NCBI GenBank assembly: GCA_947476475.1
Contig: CANJQT010000032.1
Coordinates: 1-34,763 of the forward strand
Direction: 5' to 3'
From: Paracoccaceae bacterium
GTDB lineage: Bacteria; Pseudomonadota; Alphaproteobacteria; Rhodobacterales; Rhodobacteraceae
Length of the DNA: 34,763 nucleotides
The notes under the pieces are model-generated. The model was not told the origin of the DNA and made no database searches. It saw only the letters and a list, made by a program, of their open reading frames with translations. This document shows positions 8,322-16,103 of the stretch, one piece after another. The first letter of the stretch is position 1. Each line of letters starts with the position of its first letter. Made by a program: the position numbers and the translations under genes.

Positions 8322-9896
8322 TTATTCCTTTACGCCCACATCAACCATGACGACCCCGGTGATCGAAGTGCCATTGATTTCGGTTGGCATATCCAGGCGG
8401 TCCTTGTTGAAAGCCATGTTCTGTTCCGGCTGATAGATCGGCGCATAGGGGAACTGGCTGGTGACATACTCATGATAGGCGGTGAAATTCGCCACCCGCT
8501 CTTCGCTGGTCTTCGAGCCGGTCATTGCCTTGGTGCGCAACTCTTCTGCCTTGGGGTCGTTGAACATCGACACGTTCGGATAGCCCAGCCGGTCGGCACC
8601 GAAGAACCAGTCCACGATATCGGCGTTGTTCCAGAAATAGGACCGCACGGCCAACTGGTGTTCGCCGGTCTTGTACTGGTCGCGGATGGTCGAACTGTCG
8701 AAGGTCTGGATCTGCGCATCAAAGCCAACGGCCTTGAGTTCCGCCTGCACGACCTCGGTCAGTCGGCGGAAGATGCTGTCGTTTTGCGTCCAGAGCGAAA
8801 CGGACAGCTTTTGGCCATCCTTTTCGCGGATACCGTCAGCACCCATCGTCCAACCCGCTTCGTCCAGAAGGGCGTTCGATTTGGCGGCGTCGTAGCTGAT
8901 GGTCAAAGCCGGGTCGATCTTGGATTCCGGCAGGGCAGAGATCAGGAAATTGTTGGCCACGGCGCCATAATTCGAAAAGACGTTGGCAAGGATTTCCGGC
9001 TGGTTGATCGCCAGCGCCGCCGCCTGCCGCACCCGGATATCGGTGAAGGGTTCTTTCGTGACGTTGATCGGCATGTAATAGACTTCCTGGCCGGGGATCT
9101 TGGCCACGGCCAGCGTCGCATCGGTGGCGATCTCGGCAAGATAGTCGGTGGGCAGTGCCAGAAGCGCATCCACGCCGCCTGATTTCAGCTCAAGGAAAGC
9201 TGTTGAATCTTCGGGGATTTCACGAAAGGTGATGCGCGCCAGCTTCGCCGGCCCCTGATTGGCCGACAGCGACGAACCCCAGGCATAGTCGTCGTTGCGT
9301 ACCACAACCGTTTCCTGGCCAAGCGTGAAGCTTTCCAGTTTGAAGGGGCCGGTGCCGACGGCTTCGGTGATCCCGTAATCATCACCCAGCGCGGTGACGG
9401 CATCGGGGTCGGGAATGCCCATGAAGGACGAGGCAAGGTTGTAAAGAATGTTCGGGTCGGGGTTCTTCATGTTGAACTTGACTGTCAGATCGTCCGGCGT
9501 TTCGACCGAAGCGATGGCATCGACCATGTAGGAACTTTCAGTCGAGCGGAACATTTCGATGAACTTGGCAACATCGGCCGACGTGAAGGGTTTGCCATTG
9601 TGGAACGTCACCCCTGACTTCAGGTGAAACACCCAAGACATCCCATCGGGTGCCTCTTCCCAGCTTTCGGCCAGATAGGGATGAAAGCTCAGGTCATCGT
9701 CCTGCGCGACCAGATTGTCATAGATCATCGGATAGACGCTGTTGGTGTTCACCGCGGTCAGCAGGTTATAGCTTGGAATGCCCACTTCGTTCGTTCCCAG
9801 AACGAAGACGGCTTCCTGCGCCATCGCGCCAATCGGAAGCAGCGCCGTTACGGACACGCTTGCCGCAAGCAAGTGTTTCTTTACCATCATGAACAT
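8322..9896 (-). CDS. Periplasmic peptide-type substrate-binding protein (family 5)
   Basis: This encodes 524 residues from the ATG at 9896, which has GGGAG about nine bases upstream; the frame's first start at 9974 would fall inside the regulator gene. A signal peptide (MFMMVKKHLLAASVSV ... PIGAMA, cut before QEAVF) exports it. The mature part shows the SBP_bac_5 pattern: YPMIYDNLVAQDDD, LAESWEEAPDGMSWVFHLKSGVTFHNGKPFTSAD split over the first 100 residues, then EAVGTGPFKLESF and IRVRQAAALAINQPEI. This family captures di- and oligopeptides, opines, glutathione or nickel chelates and delivers them to the DppBC-type permeases. The specificity here cannot be read directly; the neighbouring MlrC, racemase and acyltransferase genes point to an amino-acid or peptide derivative. 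Confidence 0.93.
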   Translation of the reverse strand: MFMMVKKHLLAASVSVTALLPIGAMAQEAVFVLGTNEVGIPSYNLLTAVNTNSVYPMIYDNLVAQDDDLSFHPYLAESWEEAPDGMSWVFHLKSGVTFHNGKPFTSADVAKFIEMFRSTESSYMVDAIASVETPDDLTVKFNMKNPDPNILYNLASSFMGIPDPDAVTALGDDYGITEAVGTGPFKLESFTLGQETVVVRNDDYAWGSSLSANQGPAKLARITFREIPEDSTAFLELKSGGVDALLALPTDYLAEIATDATLAVAKIPGQEVYYMPINVTKEPFTDIRVRQAAALAINQPEILANVFSNYGAVANNFLISALPESKIDPALTISYDAAKSNALLDEAGWTMGADGIREKDGQKLSVSLWTQNDSIFRRLTEVVQAELKAVGFDAQIQTFDSSTIRDQYKTGEHQLAVRSYFWNNADIVDWFFGADRLGYPNVSMFNDPKAEELRTKAMTGSKTSEERVANFTAYHEYVTSQFPYAPIYQPEQNMAFNKDRLDMPTEINGTSITGVVMVDVGVKE

Positions 9897-9942
9897 CTTG
9901 TCGAACTCCCTTTGCTGGTTGTTGTCAGTGTCGTTGGTGTGG

Positions 9943-10848
9943 TCATTTGAGCGGTCGGTGCGGGTCGCCCGCATGGCCGATGAAATCGTTGTAAAGGGCC
10001 GAGACGCGGGTCATGCGCTCTTCAACTTCGGGCCCAAGCTGGGCAAAGACCCCGTTGACGATCAGGCCGACCAGTGAGGAAATTGCCGAAGTCGTGTCCC
10101 AGAACTGGTTGAAATCGGTCTGAACGACGAATGTTTCATCGGCGGCATCACGCGACCACGGGCAATAGGGATCGGTGATCAGGGTCACCGGTATTCCCAA
10201 CTCGCGCGCGGCCAGACCCAGACGCCGGGCCAGCCTGGAATAGCGCCGCATGTCGATCAAGATGAGGCAGCTTTCGTCGGGTGGGGCAAGAAGAACCTCG
10301 GCAAAACTGCCGCCCGCAAGATCGACAAACTGAACGCCGGGACGAAGATACTGCAGTTGATGGACCAGAAACTGGCCATGACCGCGCTCGGTCTGAAAGG
10401 CCGCGACAAAGACAAAGGGCCGTGTGGCCAGCCGCGCGACGACCTTGGCGAACACCGGCGATGCAGCGGTTTCGTAATTGGCCAGAATCGCCGCGATTTC
10501 CCGCTCTAGCCCACGGGCGATTTCTGTCGTGCTGCGCTTCTGTCGGGCTGAAAATTCCTTCAGCCGGTCGCCTACCAGCCAAGCCTTGTCGCCAAGGTCC
10601 GACTGGATCGCGCCCTTGATGTCCTTGAAGTGCCTGTAGCCGATGCTGCGGCAGAACCGGCCAACCGTCGCTTCGCTGACGCCGATTTTTGTGGCGACTG
10701 AAGCGGCGGTTTCGAACGGAAGATCATTCATGTTCGACAGGAAGTGGGCGGCAATGGCCTGCGTCGCGGGAGTCGCCTCACGCAGGCTAAGTTCCAGCCT
10801 GCCCCGCAGGTCCGTCGGCGTATGATCTGGTCCCGATGGCTTTGGCAT
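9943..10848 (-). CDS. MurR/RpiR-family transcriptional regulator
   Basis: This encodes 301 residues and starts at ATG 10848 behind a GGGGGAAC ribosome-binding site. The N-terminal winged helix-turn-helix of the RpiR family spans about residues 15-95 (FETAASVATKIGVSEATVGRF, then CRSIGYRHFKDIK). A SIS sugar-isomerase-like effector domain follows from about residue 130 to 280 (FVFVAAFQTERGHGQFLV, then LILIDMRRYSRLARRLG and IPVTLITD). RpiR proteins bind near their own promoters and respond to small phosphorylated or acylated metabolites. It is the first gene of the leftward transporter-mlrC operon (46 bases before the binding-protein gene) and divergent from the racemase gene, so it likely controls both sides from the shared 121-base gap. 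Confidence 0.92.
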   Translation of the reverse strand: MPKPSGPDHTPTDLRGRLELSLREATPATQAIAAHFLSNMNDLPFETAASVATKIGVSEATVGRFCRSIGYRHFKDIKGAIQSDLGDKAWLVGDRLKEFSARQKRSTTEIARGLEREIAAILANYETAASPVFAKVVARLATRPFVFVAAFQTERGHGQFLVHQLQYLRPGVQFVDLAGGSFAEVLLAPPDESCLILIDMRRYSRLARRLGLAARELGIPVTLITDPYCPWSRDAADETFVVQTDFNQFWDTTSAISSLVGLIVNGVFAQLGPEVEERMTRVSALYNDFIGHAGDPHRPLK

Positions 10849-10892
10849 GTTCCCCCGACCAAGCTCAGCCCGATTCTACAAAAAAGGATGTC

Positions 10893-10943
10893 AGAAATAA
10901 TTCTATCGGTCAATCTTGCAAGAAAACTGATTTTGGTTAGGAT
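10893..10943. promoter_or_regulatory. Divergent rpiR/racemase control region with candidate operator and promoter
   Basis: The 121 bases between rpiR and the racemase gene are much richer in A and T than the flanking genes. A candidate rightward promoter is TTGCAA at 10916-10921, 16 bases, then TAGGAT at 10938-10943, about 27 bases before the racemase ATG; each hexamer matches the sigma-70 consensus at four of six positions. An imperfect dyad, AGAAATAATTCT at 10893-10904 (AGAA/TTCT arms), lies just upstream and could be a regulator operator. Both are readings by eye without experimental support. Confidence 0.35.
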
Positions 10944-10969
10944 GGGTCGGCAGAACAAAGGGGTGAAGC

Positions 10970-12112
10970 ATGTCCGATACCAGCCTTGCCAGTCAGGCCC
11001 GGCCGCCGCTTGTGATCGAGGCGGCCGAACTGCGTCTGGTCCGCTTGCCCTTGGTGACGCCCTTCACCATCGCGACCGGGACGATGCATGAGAAGCTGTT
11101 TCCCCTGCTTCGGCTTTTTTCGGGCGATCACGAAGGGGTGGCCGAAGGCGTCATGGATCCCTTGCCTGACTATCTGGCCGAGACAACGGCGGGGGCCGTG
11201 GCCTTTCTTTCCGATGTTGTCCTGCCCGGTCTGATCGGAAAGGCCTTTGCTAATCCCAATGCGCTTGATCGTCACTTCGCGCCATGGCGCGGCAACCGCA
11301 TGGCGTTGGCCACCGTCGAGATGGCCTTTTGGGATCTTTGGGCGCGGTCGCTCGGGCTGCCCCTTCAAACCGTTTTGGGCGGCGAAGGGGATGCGATCGA
11401 CGTTGGGGTTTCGCTGGGCATCGGGCCGATCAATGGCACGCTCGACCGGATCCGGGCGCATCTGGACCAGGGCTACAAGCGCATCAAGCTGAAGATCATG
11501 CCGGGGCATGACCTTGCGCTGATACGCGCCGCGCGCGAGGCGTTTCCAGACGCTCACCTTACCGTGGACGCGAACAGTTCCTACACACTGGCCGACACGG
11601 CCTTGTTCCGCACGCTTGATGACTTCAACCTTGACTATATCGAGCAGCCCCTGGCGTGGGACGATATCCACGACCACGCGGTCTTGCAGGCGCGGGTGAA
11701 AACGCCGATTTGTCTGGATGAGTGCCTTGGCACCGTGGCGCAGACCCGCAAGGCGCTGCAGTCGGATGCCGCACGGGTGGTGAATATCAAGGTCGGCCGC
11801 GTCGGCGGCCATTCATCGGCCCGGGCAATCCATGATCTGGCGGCCGCCTTCGATGTGCCGGTCTGGTGCGGCGGCATGCTGGAAAGCGGTGTGGGGCGCG
11901 CGCACAACATCCATCTGTCGACGCTGCCCAACTTCAGGAAGCCGGGGGATACATCGTCGGCAAGCCGCTATTTTTCCCGCGATATCGTGGTAGAGCGACT
12001 TGAGGCGGCCGGTGGCCGGATGCCTGTGCCCAAGGGGCCGGGAACGGGCGTGACACTGGATCATGACTTCCTTGCCACCGTGTCGGCCGATGTCCGCAGG
12101 TTCGGCGCATGA
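10970..12112 (+). CDS. N-succinylamino-acid racemase / o-succinylbenzoate synthase-like enolase-superfamily enzyme
   Basis: This encodes 380 residues with AAAGGGG upstream of ATG 10970. It belongs to the muconate-lactonising subgroup of the enolase superfamily. The acid-base pair is visible as the KxK motif Lys173-Leu-Lys175 and Lys274 (NIKVGRVGG). The Mg2+ ligands are Asp200 (VDANSSYT), Glu225 (EQPLAW) and Asp250 (DECLG). The spacing closely follows the NSAR/OSBS family, as does the GGMLESGVGRAHNI strand near residue 301. Such enzymes racemise N-succinyl (or other N-acyl) amino acids, make o-succinylbenzoate for menaquinone, or do both. No menaquinone gene is nearby and the next gene is a GNAT acyltransferase overlapping by ATGA, which favours the racemase role. 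Dipeptide epimerase is a weaker alternative. Confidence 0.88.
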   Translation: MSDTSLASQARPPLVIEAAELRLVRLPLVTPFTIATGTMHEKLFPLLRLFSGDHEGVAEGVMDPLPDYLAETTAGAVAFLSDVVLPGLIGKAFANPNALDRHFAPWRGNRMALATVEMAFWDLWARSLGLPLQTVLGGEGDAIDVGVSLGIGPINGTLDRIRAHLDQGYKRIKLKIMPGHDLALIRAAREAFPDAHLTVDANSSYTLADTALFRTLDDFNLDYIEQPLAWDDIHDHAVLQARVKTPICLDECLGTVAQTRKALQSDAARVVNIKVGRVGGHSSARAIHDLAAAFDVPVWCGGMLESGVGRAHNIHLSTLPNFRKPGDTSSASRYFSRDIVVERLEAAGGRMPVPKGPGTGVTLDHDFLATVSADVRRFGA

Positions 12113-12837
12113 GTGGTCTGGTCATCCGCGATCTGGTCGGCATGAGCGAATTCCGCTTGGCCGAGGACCTGCAAAATGATGTCTGGGGTAAGGACGATAC
12201 CGCCGACCCGGCAGACCTGATGATGGTGATTCAGGCCGAAGGCGGCCTTTGCGCCGGCGCTTTCAGCGATGGGCGACTTGTCGGTTATGTCTTTGCCTTT
12301 CCCACCCGCGACCCCGAGGTCCAGCACTCCCACCGCCTTGCAATCCGCTCAGAGACGCGGGGTCTTGGTCTTGGCGCCCGGCTGAAATGGTATCAAAGGG
12401 ACTGGTGCCTTGCCCGCGGGATCCGGCTGGTGCGCTGGACCTTTGATCCCCTGCGCCTTTTGAATGCCAGTCTGAATGTCGGCGCGCTGGGGGCGGTCTG
12501 TCGGACCTATTATCCCGATTATTATGGCGCTATGGCGGGGATCAATGCCGGCGCACCATCTGACCGGCTTCTGGCCGAGTGGTTTCTGGACAGCCCGCGC
12601 GTGGCTTCCCGTGCCGCAGGGCAATCGTTGCCGATGGATGAGATCACAAGCCGGATCGCGCTGCCGACCGAGTTCGCGGCGATGCTGGACCAAGACCCTG
12701 AAACGGCGATTGCCGAACGTCTGCGACAGCGGGCCCAGATTACCGCGGCCTTCGCGCGGGGCGAAGAGATTTCCGGCATTGACCGTGGGCGGGGCGAATA
12801 TCTGTTGACCCTGCGCCCTTCAGCCACTGTCGCCTGA
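12109..12837 (+). CDS. GNAT-family acyltransferase, COG3375 type; possible D-amino-acid N-succinyltransferase
   Basis: This encodes 242 residues; its ATG overlaps the racemase stop (ATGA), so the two are translationally coupled. The GNAT acyl-CoA site is visible as HRLAIRSETRGLGLGARLKWYQ near residues 79-100, written in two parts as HRLAIRSE and TRGLGLGARL, preceded by GRLVGYVFAFPTRDPE. The section RWTFDPLRLLNASLN followed by YYPDYYGAM matches the COG3375 subtype from memory of that family. In Geobacillus a GNAT protein beside N-succinylamino-acid racemase is succinyl-CoA:D-amino-acid N-succinyltransferase. I infer the same reaction here; the acyl donor and amino-acid preference are untested. 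Confidence 0.82.
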   Translation: MSGLVIRDLVGMSEFRLAEDLQNDVWGKDDTADPADLMMVIQAEGGLCAGAFSDGRLVGYVFAFPTRDPEVQHSHRLAIRSETRGLGLGARLKWYQRDWCLARGIRLVRWTFDPLRLLNASLNVGALGAVCRTYYPDYYGAMAGINAGAPSDRLLAEWFLDSPRVASRAAGQSLPMDEITSRIALPTEFAAMLDQDPETAIAERLRQRAQITAAFARGEEISGIDRGRGEYLLTLRPSATVA

Positions 12838-13241
12838 GTCCCGGCTTATCTTTGCGTAAGTGCGCCGCCAGACCGTCCTTATAAACCACTGGCGCCACTT
12901 GGCCGCAGGGGTCTGCAGGCGTTCTGCTGCCAGATCAAACCCCGCCCCGGCCCACGACCGATGCGCAGACTTTCCTCTTTTTCTGGGTCCGGGCCGGTTG
13001 CGGCTGCACAGCCAAAAAAGTCATTCAAAGCTTTTGCAAGGGCAAGTGGCAGAGAGGGCGGTCCTGACGTCGAACCTTTTCTGGCAGAAACTGGCATTTT
13101 ACGGTCGTAGCGGGCACGACCAATCCGGCAGTTGGGTCCGAAAGGGCATCAGTGCGGAACTGTTTGCGCCAGCAATCCAGCTTGCCTGAGGGGTGTTTTC
13201 TGGCGCATGCTGGCCGCAACGACATCTCCCAACAGGTGAGC
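12838..13241. other. Intergenic stretch without a supported gene
   Basis: About 400 bases separate the GNAT gene from the HD/LuxR regulator. Open frames here have no ribosome-binding site and an arginine-rich, low-complexity composition typical of spurious GC-rich frames. A short inverted repeat, GGTCGT (13103-13108) and ACGACC (13116-13121) around a 7-base loop, is the only structure I could pick out. The promoter of the downstream regulator presumably lies here, but I could not identify it with confidence. Confidence 0.6.
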
Positions 13242-14822
13242 ATGGTGAAAGAAATTCTCTTGCGCCGCGCTGATTTCATGATGGTGCTCGCCTATGCGAC
13301 GGACCTCGCCACCGGGCAGTCGCGTGACTTTGCCCTAAGGTCCTGCGTGCTGGCGATGCGCCTGGCAAACAGGATGGGTCTTGCTGACAGCGAAATGCGC
13401 GAGGTCTTTCATCAGGCGATCCTTCGGTACGTCGGCTGTAACGCGGATACCCATCTTCTCGCTGCGGCCTTCGGTGACGAGATTGCGATGAGGCAGGATC
13501 TTGCGCTGGCCGATCTGGGTAGTCAGACCGAACTGGGGTCAATTTTCGTCAAGGCTTTCACCCGCGTTTTCGAGGGCATGCCCCCCGAAGACCTGCGCCG
13601 TGCCGTCCAGGAAGGATTGGCAAGCGCCATCCAAGTCAGCGTTCCGATTCTTTCGGGGCATTGCGAGGTTGCCCAGTGGATCGGGCAGCGGATCGGCCTG
13701 GGTGAGGACGGACTTAGAAACCTCGGTCAGCTTTACGAACGCTGGGATGGGCATGGCTTGCCGCACGGGCTTGCCGGGGATCAGGTCAGACTGCCTGTGC
13801 GGATCGTGACACTGGCCCAGGATGCCATTGCGCTTCTGGAAGCACATGGGCCGGCCACCATGATCGAAGCCATCACCCGCCGGCGCGGTGGCGCCTATGA
13901 AGAGGCGCTGGCCGACATCTTCCTTTCCGACGCTGCTGGTCTGACCGCCGGGATCGATGGCCTTGTTGGGCGTGAGACAATCCTAGCACTGGAGCCTTTG
14001 CCGCATGCCTACCTTGACGAAGCGGACTGCGAGGAAGCCTGGATTGCTATTGCCGACATGATCGACATGCGGATGCCGTTCACCTTTGGCCACTCCCGGG
14101 CCGTCGCGGCATTGGGAGAGGCCGCCGGGCGCTGCATCGGCCTTCCTCTCGCCGACCTAAGGGCGATCCGCTGGGCCGCCTATGTCCATGACATCGGCGA
14201 ACTGGCCGTGCCGGTCTCGACCTGGCTGAAGGCGGCGCCCTTCTCGGTCTGGGAAACCGACGCCGCGCAACTGCATCCCTATCATGGCGAGCGTGCCTTG
14301 GCCGCGCTGGGGGCAGAAGGCCAGCCCGTGGCATCGCTGGTTCTGCGCCATCACGAAAGGCTCGACGGCACCGGGTACCACCGCTATGCCAAGGCCGCCG
14401 ACCTTTCGCCCGCGGCGCGGATACTGGCGGCAGCCGAGGCCTATCAGACCGCCCGCGAGGCCCGTCCGCACCGACCCGCGTCAAGCGCCGAGGCCGTGGC
14501 GGCGCGGATGCGGTCGCTGGTCCGCGCGGGCAAGCTGTGCCCCGATGCGACCGAGGCGGTGTTGACTGCGGCAGGTCAGGCCTCGCGCCGGGCTGCGGCC
14601 GCTTCGACCCCCGCTGGCTTGACCGCCCGCGAGATGGAGGTGCTGGGCCTGATCGCTGCCGGACACACCGCGAAAGAGGCGGCGCGGGTCCTGAAGATCT
14701 CGCCAAAGACCGCCGACAATCACATCCAGAATCTTTACGGAAAGATTGGCGTTTCGACCCGGGCAGGAGCTGCACTCTTCGCGCTGGAACGTGGGCTGGT
14801 GCATCAAAACCTTGCCGCCTAG
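13242..14822 (+). CDS. Tandem HD-GYP-like regulator with C-terminal LuxR helix-turn-helix
   Basis: This encodes 526 residues from ATG 13242 (MVKEILLRRADF), which has AGGTGAG just upstream; the frame is open further left and a later ATG at 13278 is possible. Two HD-GYP-like halves are visible. The first (about 25-200) lacks a clear HD dyad but keeps RYVGCNADTH and the GYP-like WDGHGLPHGLAGDQV. The second (about 270-410) has an intact HD dyad, YVHDIGE (His316-Asp317), and HHERLDGTGYHR (370-381). A LuxR/FixJ-type DNA-binding domain ends the protein (about 458-518: LTAREMEVLGLIAAGHTAKE, then KTADNHIQNLYGKIGVSTRA). HD-GYP domains usually degrade cyclic-di-GMP; here the fusion suggests direct coupling of a nucleotide or metabolite signal to transcription. 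Targets are unknown; the exported NTF2-fold gene follows by 120 bases. Confidence 0.87.
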   Translation: MVKEILLRRADFMMVLAYATDLATGQSRDFALRSCVLAMRLANRMGLADSEMREVFHQAILRYVGCNADTHLLAAAFGDEIAMRQDLALADLGSQTELGSIFVKAFTRVFEGMPPEDLRRAVQEGLASAIQVSVPILSGHCEVAQWIGQRIGLGEDGLRNLGQLYERWDGHGLPHGLAGDQVRLPVRIVTLAQDAIALLEAHGPATMIEAITRRRGGAYEEALADIFLSDAAGLTAGIDGLVGRETILALEPLPHAYLDEADCEEAWIAIADMIDMRMPFTFGHSRAVAALGEAAGRCIGLPLADLRAIRWAAYVHDIGELAVPVSTWLKAAPFSVWETDAAQLHPYHGERALAALGAEGQPVASLVLRHHERLDGTGYHRYAKAADLSPAARILAAAEAYQTAREARPHRPASSAEAVAARMRSLVRAGKLCPDATEAVLTAAGQASRRAAAASTPAGLTAREMEVLGLIAAGHTAKEAARVLKISPKTADNHIQNLYGKIGVSTRAGAALFALERGLVHQNLAA

Positions 14823-14942
14823 GGAATCCTCCTCATGTGGGCGCACGGCCTTGCAGGCAATCTGACCTTGCGAGCCGAAAAAACTGTCTTCGGTTCGTGA
14901 AATGGCCAGGCCCCTGGCCTGACCTGCAACCGGAGGACTTTG

Positions 14943-15482
14943 ATGCAAAATCCAGCCGATACCGAAGCCGCGGCACCGCTCGCGCAAAATATCCGCCGGA
15001 CGCTTATTGCGTCGGCAACCGTCATGGCCAGCGGCGCGCCGCTTGCCTCGATCATACCCAATCCAGCAATCGCAGAGGAAACCAAGATGACCGCCGAGCA
15101 ATCCGCTGACCTCGTCCGCCGCGCCTATCATGCCTTCAACACCGCCGATCTTGACCTCTTCACGACGCTTTCCGCCGATGAACTGTCCTGGGAGACGCCC
15201 GGTACTTCGCCCATCGCCGGCCTGCGCCAGGGCCGAGACGCTGTTTACGGCCAGTACGGCACCTACCTTGGCGGCACCGACGGCACCTTCAAGGCCGAAC
15301 TGCACTACGTCACCGCCGACAAAGAGGGCAGGGTGATCGGCGTCCATCGCAACACGGGGATGCGGATGGGCAGGACGCTCGACTCGATGTGCTGCATCAC
15401 TTTCAAGGTGAAGGACGGCAAGATCTTGTCCGGGAAGGAGCACTTCTTCGACCTCTACAACTGGGACCAGTTCTGGGCCTGA
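14943..15482 (+). CDS. Exported NTF2/SnoaL-fold protein
   Basis: This encodes 179 residues from ATG 14943, six bases after a GGAGG ribosome-binding site. Residues 1-52 look like an unusual long signal peptide: a polar stretch, then RRTLIASATVMASGAPLASI, then NPAIA before EET. An internal Met (MTAEQSADLVRRAYHAF) is where many cytoplasmic relatives start. The rest is a SnoaL-like/NTF2 domain: AYHAFNTADLDLFTTL, LSWETPGTSPIAG, RQGRDAV, and HEFF-like KEHFFDLYNWDQFWA at the end. Members of this fold bind small molecules or act as isomerases, hydratases or oxidative-stress proteins; no catalytic set is diagnostic here. It follows the HD/LuxR regulator on the same strand, which might control it. Confidence 0.82.
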   Translation: MQNPADTEAAAPLAQNIRRTLIASATVMASGAPLASIIPNPAIAEETKMTAEQSADLVRRAYHAFNTADLDLFTTLSADELSWETPGTSPIAGLRQGRDAVYGQYGTYLGGTDGTFKAELHYVTADKEGRVIGVHRNTGMRMGRTLDSMCCITFKVKDGKILSGKEHFFDLYNWDQFWA

Positions 15483-15489
15483 GCAAGTC

Positions 15490-15516
15490 CGGGAACGGCA
15501 CCACGCGCCGTTCCCG
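15490..15516 (+). terminator. Stem-loop after the NTF2-fold gene
   Basis: A perfect 10-base inverted repeat, CGGGAACGGC (15490-15499) and GCCGTTCCCG (15507-15516), encloses a 7-base loop, starting 8 bases after the stop codon of the NTF2-fold gene. It has no run of T after it, so it may be a weak intrinsic terminator or a 3' mRNA-stabilising hairpin. Confidence 0.6.
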
Positions 15517-15836
15517 ACACTCGGTGGATTCAAGGCCAGAGCAATTGCATTGACGGCTTGAACCCCAATCTGGAATGATTTTTTGTCTGCCAGTACAAGG
15601 CAATGCCGGGCACAGACCGGTCAACTAAATGGCGACCAACTCTTGCAGCAAGTTTCATTGCCGAACGTCTGAAACGACGCAGAAAGTTTGACGTCGGTCA
15701 CGTCCGGGTGGCATCGGCGGAGGGAAGGGGACTGCGGCCGAACTTTTTGGGGGCTGTAATGCATTGATTATTAATACATATATTTTCTTAGGGTCGAGAC
15801 CCGTTGATCTGCTTGAGGTTATCGTCGCTGCGTGAT
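15517..15836. other. Gene-free stretch with an AT-rich patch
   Basis: No gene is supported here. Around 15757-15795 the sequence turns strikingly AT-rich (TGATTATTAATACATATAT) compared with about 60-65% GC on both sides, just before the IS5-type scar. It is either an insertion-prone site or part of a decayed mobile element's flank. Confidence 0.5.
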
Positions 15837-16103
15837 CCGAGCCTCGCATTGACTGGGGTGATGATAAGCAACCTTTACTGGCTGACGGAGGAGCAGTTGG
15901 AGCGGTTGAAGCCGTTTTTCCCGAAAATCCTTGACGGGCAGCAAGATGCGCAAGCTGGTCTGGCGTTGTTGATGGAGCCGTTTCCGATGGAGTGGTGCCA
16001 GCAGCGAGCGGGCTCCACGCGATTGGCGAAGTGCGGCCCATAGCGGTCAGTCGAACAAGATTCCGCTTCTGGCCGCTTCAGGTTCTGGCGCCACAATCAG
16101 GCT
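15837..16103 (+). pseudogene. IS5-family transposase 5' remnant
   Basis: From ATG 15861 the translation ISNLYWLTEEQLERLKPFFPK is the typical N-terminus of IS5-group transposases. After about 25 residues the match is lost: the normal DDRRVLSG segment is missing and the frame ends at 16043. In another frame, WRxAPRD-like codons (around 16005-16030) may be a shifted continuation of the WRDAPxxYGP region. It is a short non-functional scar between the NTF2-fold gene and torT. The exact element ends are not visible. Confidence 0.6.

Noticed and set aside
8076-9182. A 368-codon plus-strand open frame
   Set aside because: It is antisense to the peptide-binding protein and permease genes, which have clear family motifs; a mirror frame.
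10970-12112. Menaquinone-pathway o-succinylbenzoate synthase (menC) as the main identity
   Set aside because: No other men gene is near, and the ATGA-coupled GNAT and peptide importer fit the N-acylamino-acid racemase role better; kept only as an alternative activity.
12860-13189. A 109-codon plus-strand frame in the gap before the HD/LuxR gene
   Set aside because: No ribosome-binding site, arginine- and serine-rich random-looking composition and no recognisable domain.
15780-15815. Possible tRNA T-arm in the GGGTCGAGACCC stretch
   Set aside because: It is a simple palindrome without the TTCRANNC loop, and no anticodon or acceptor stem can be folded around it.
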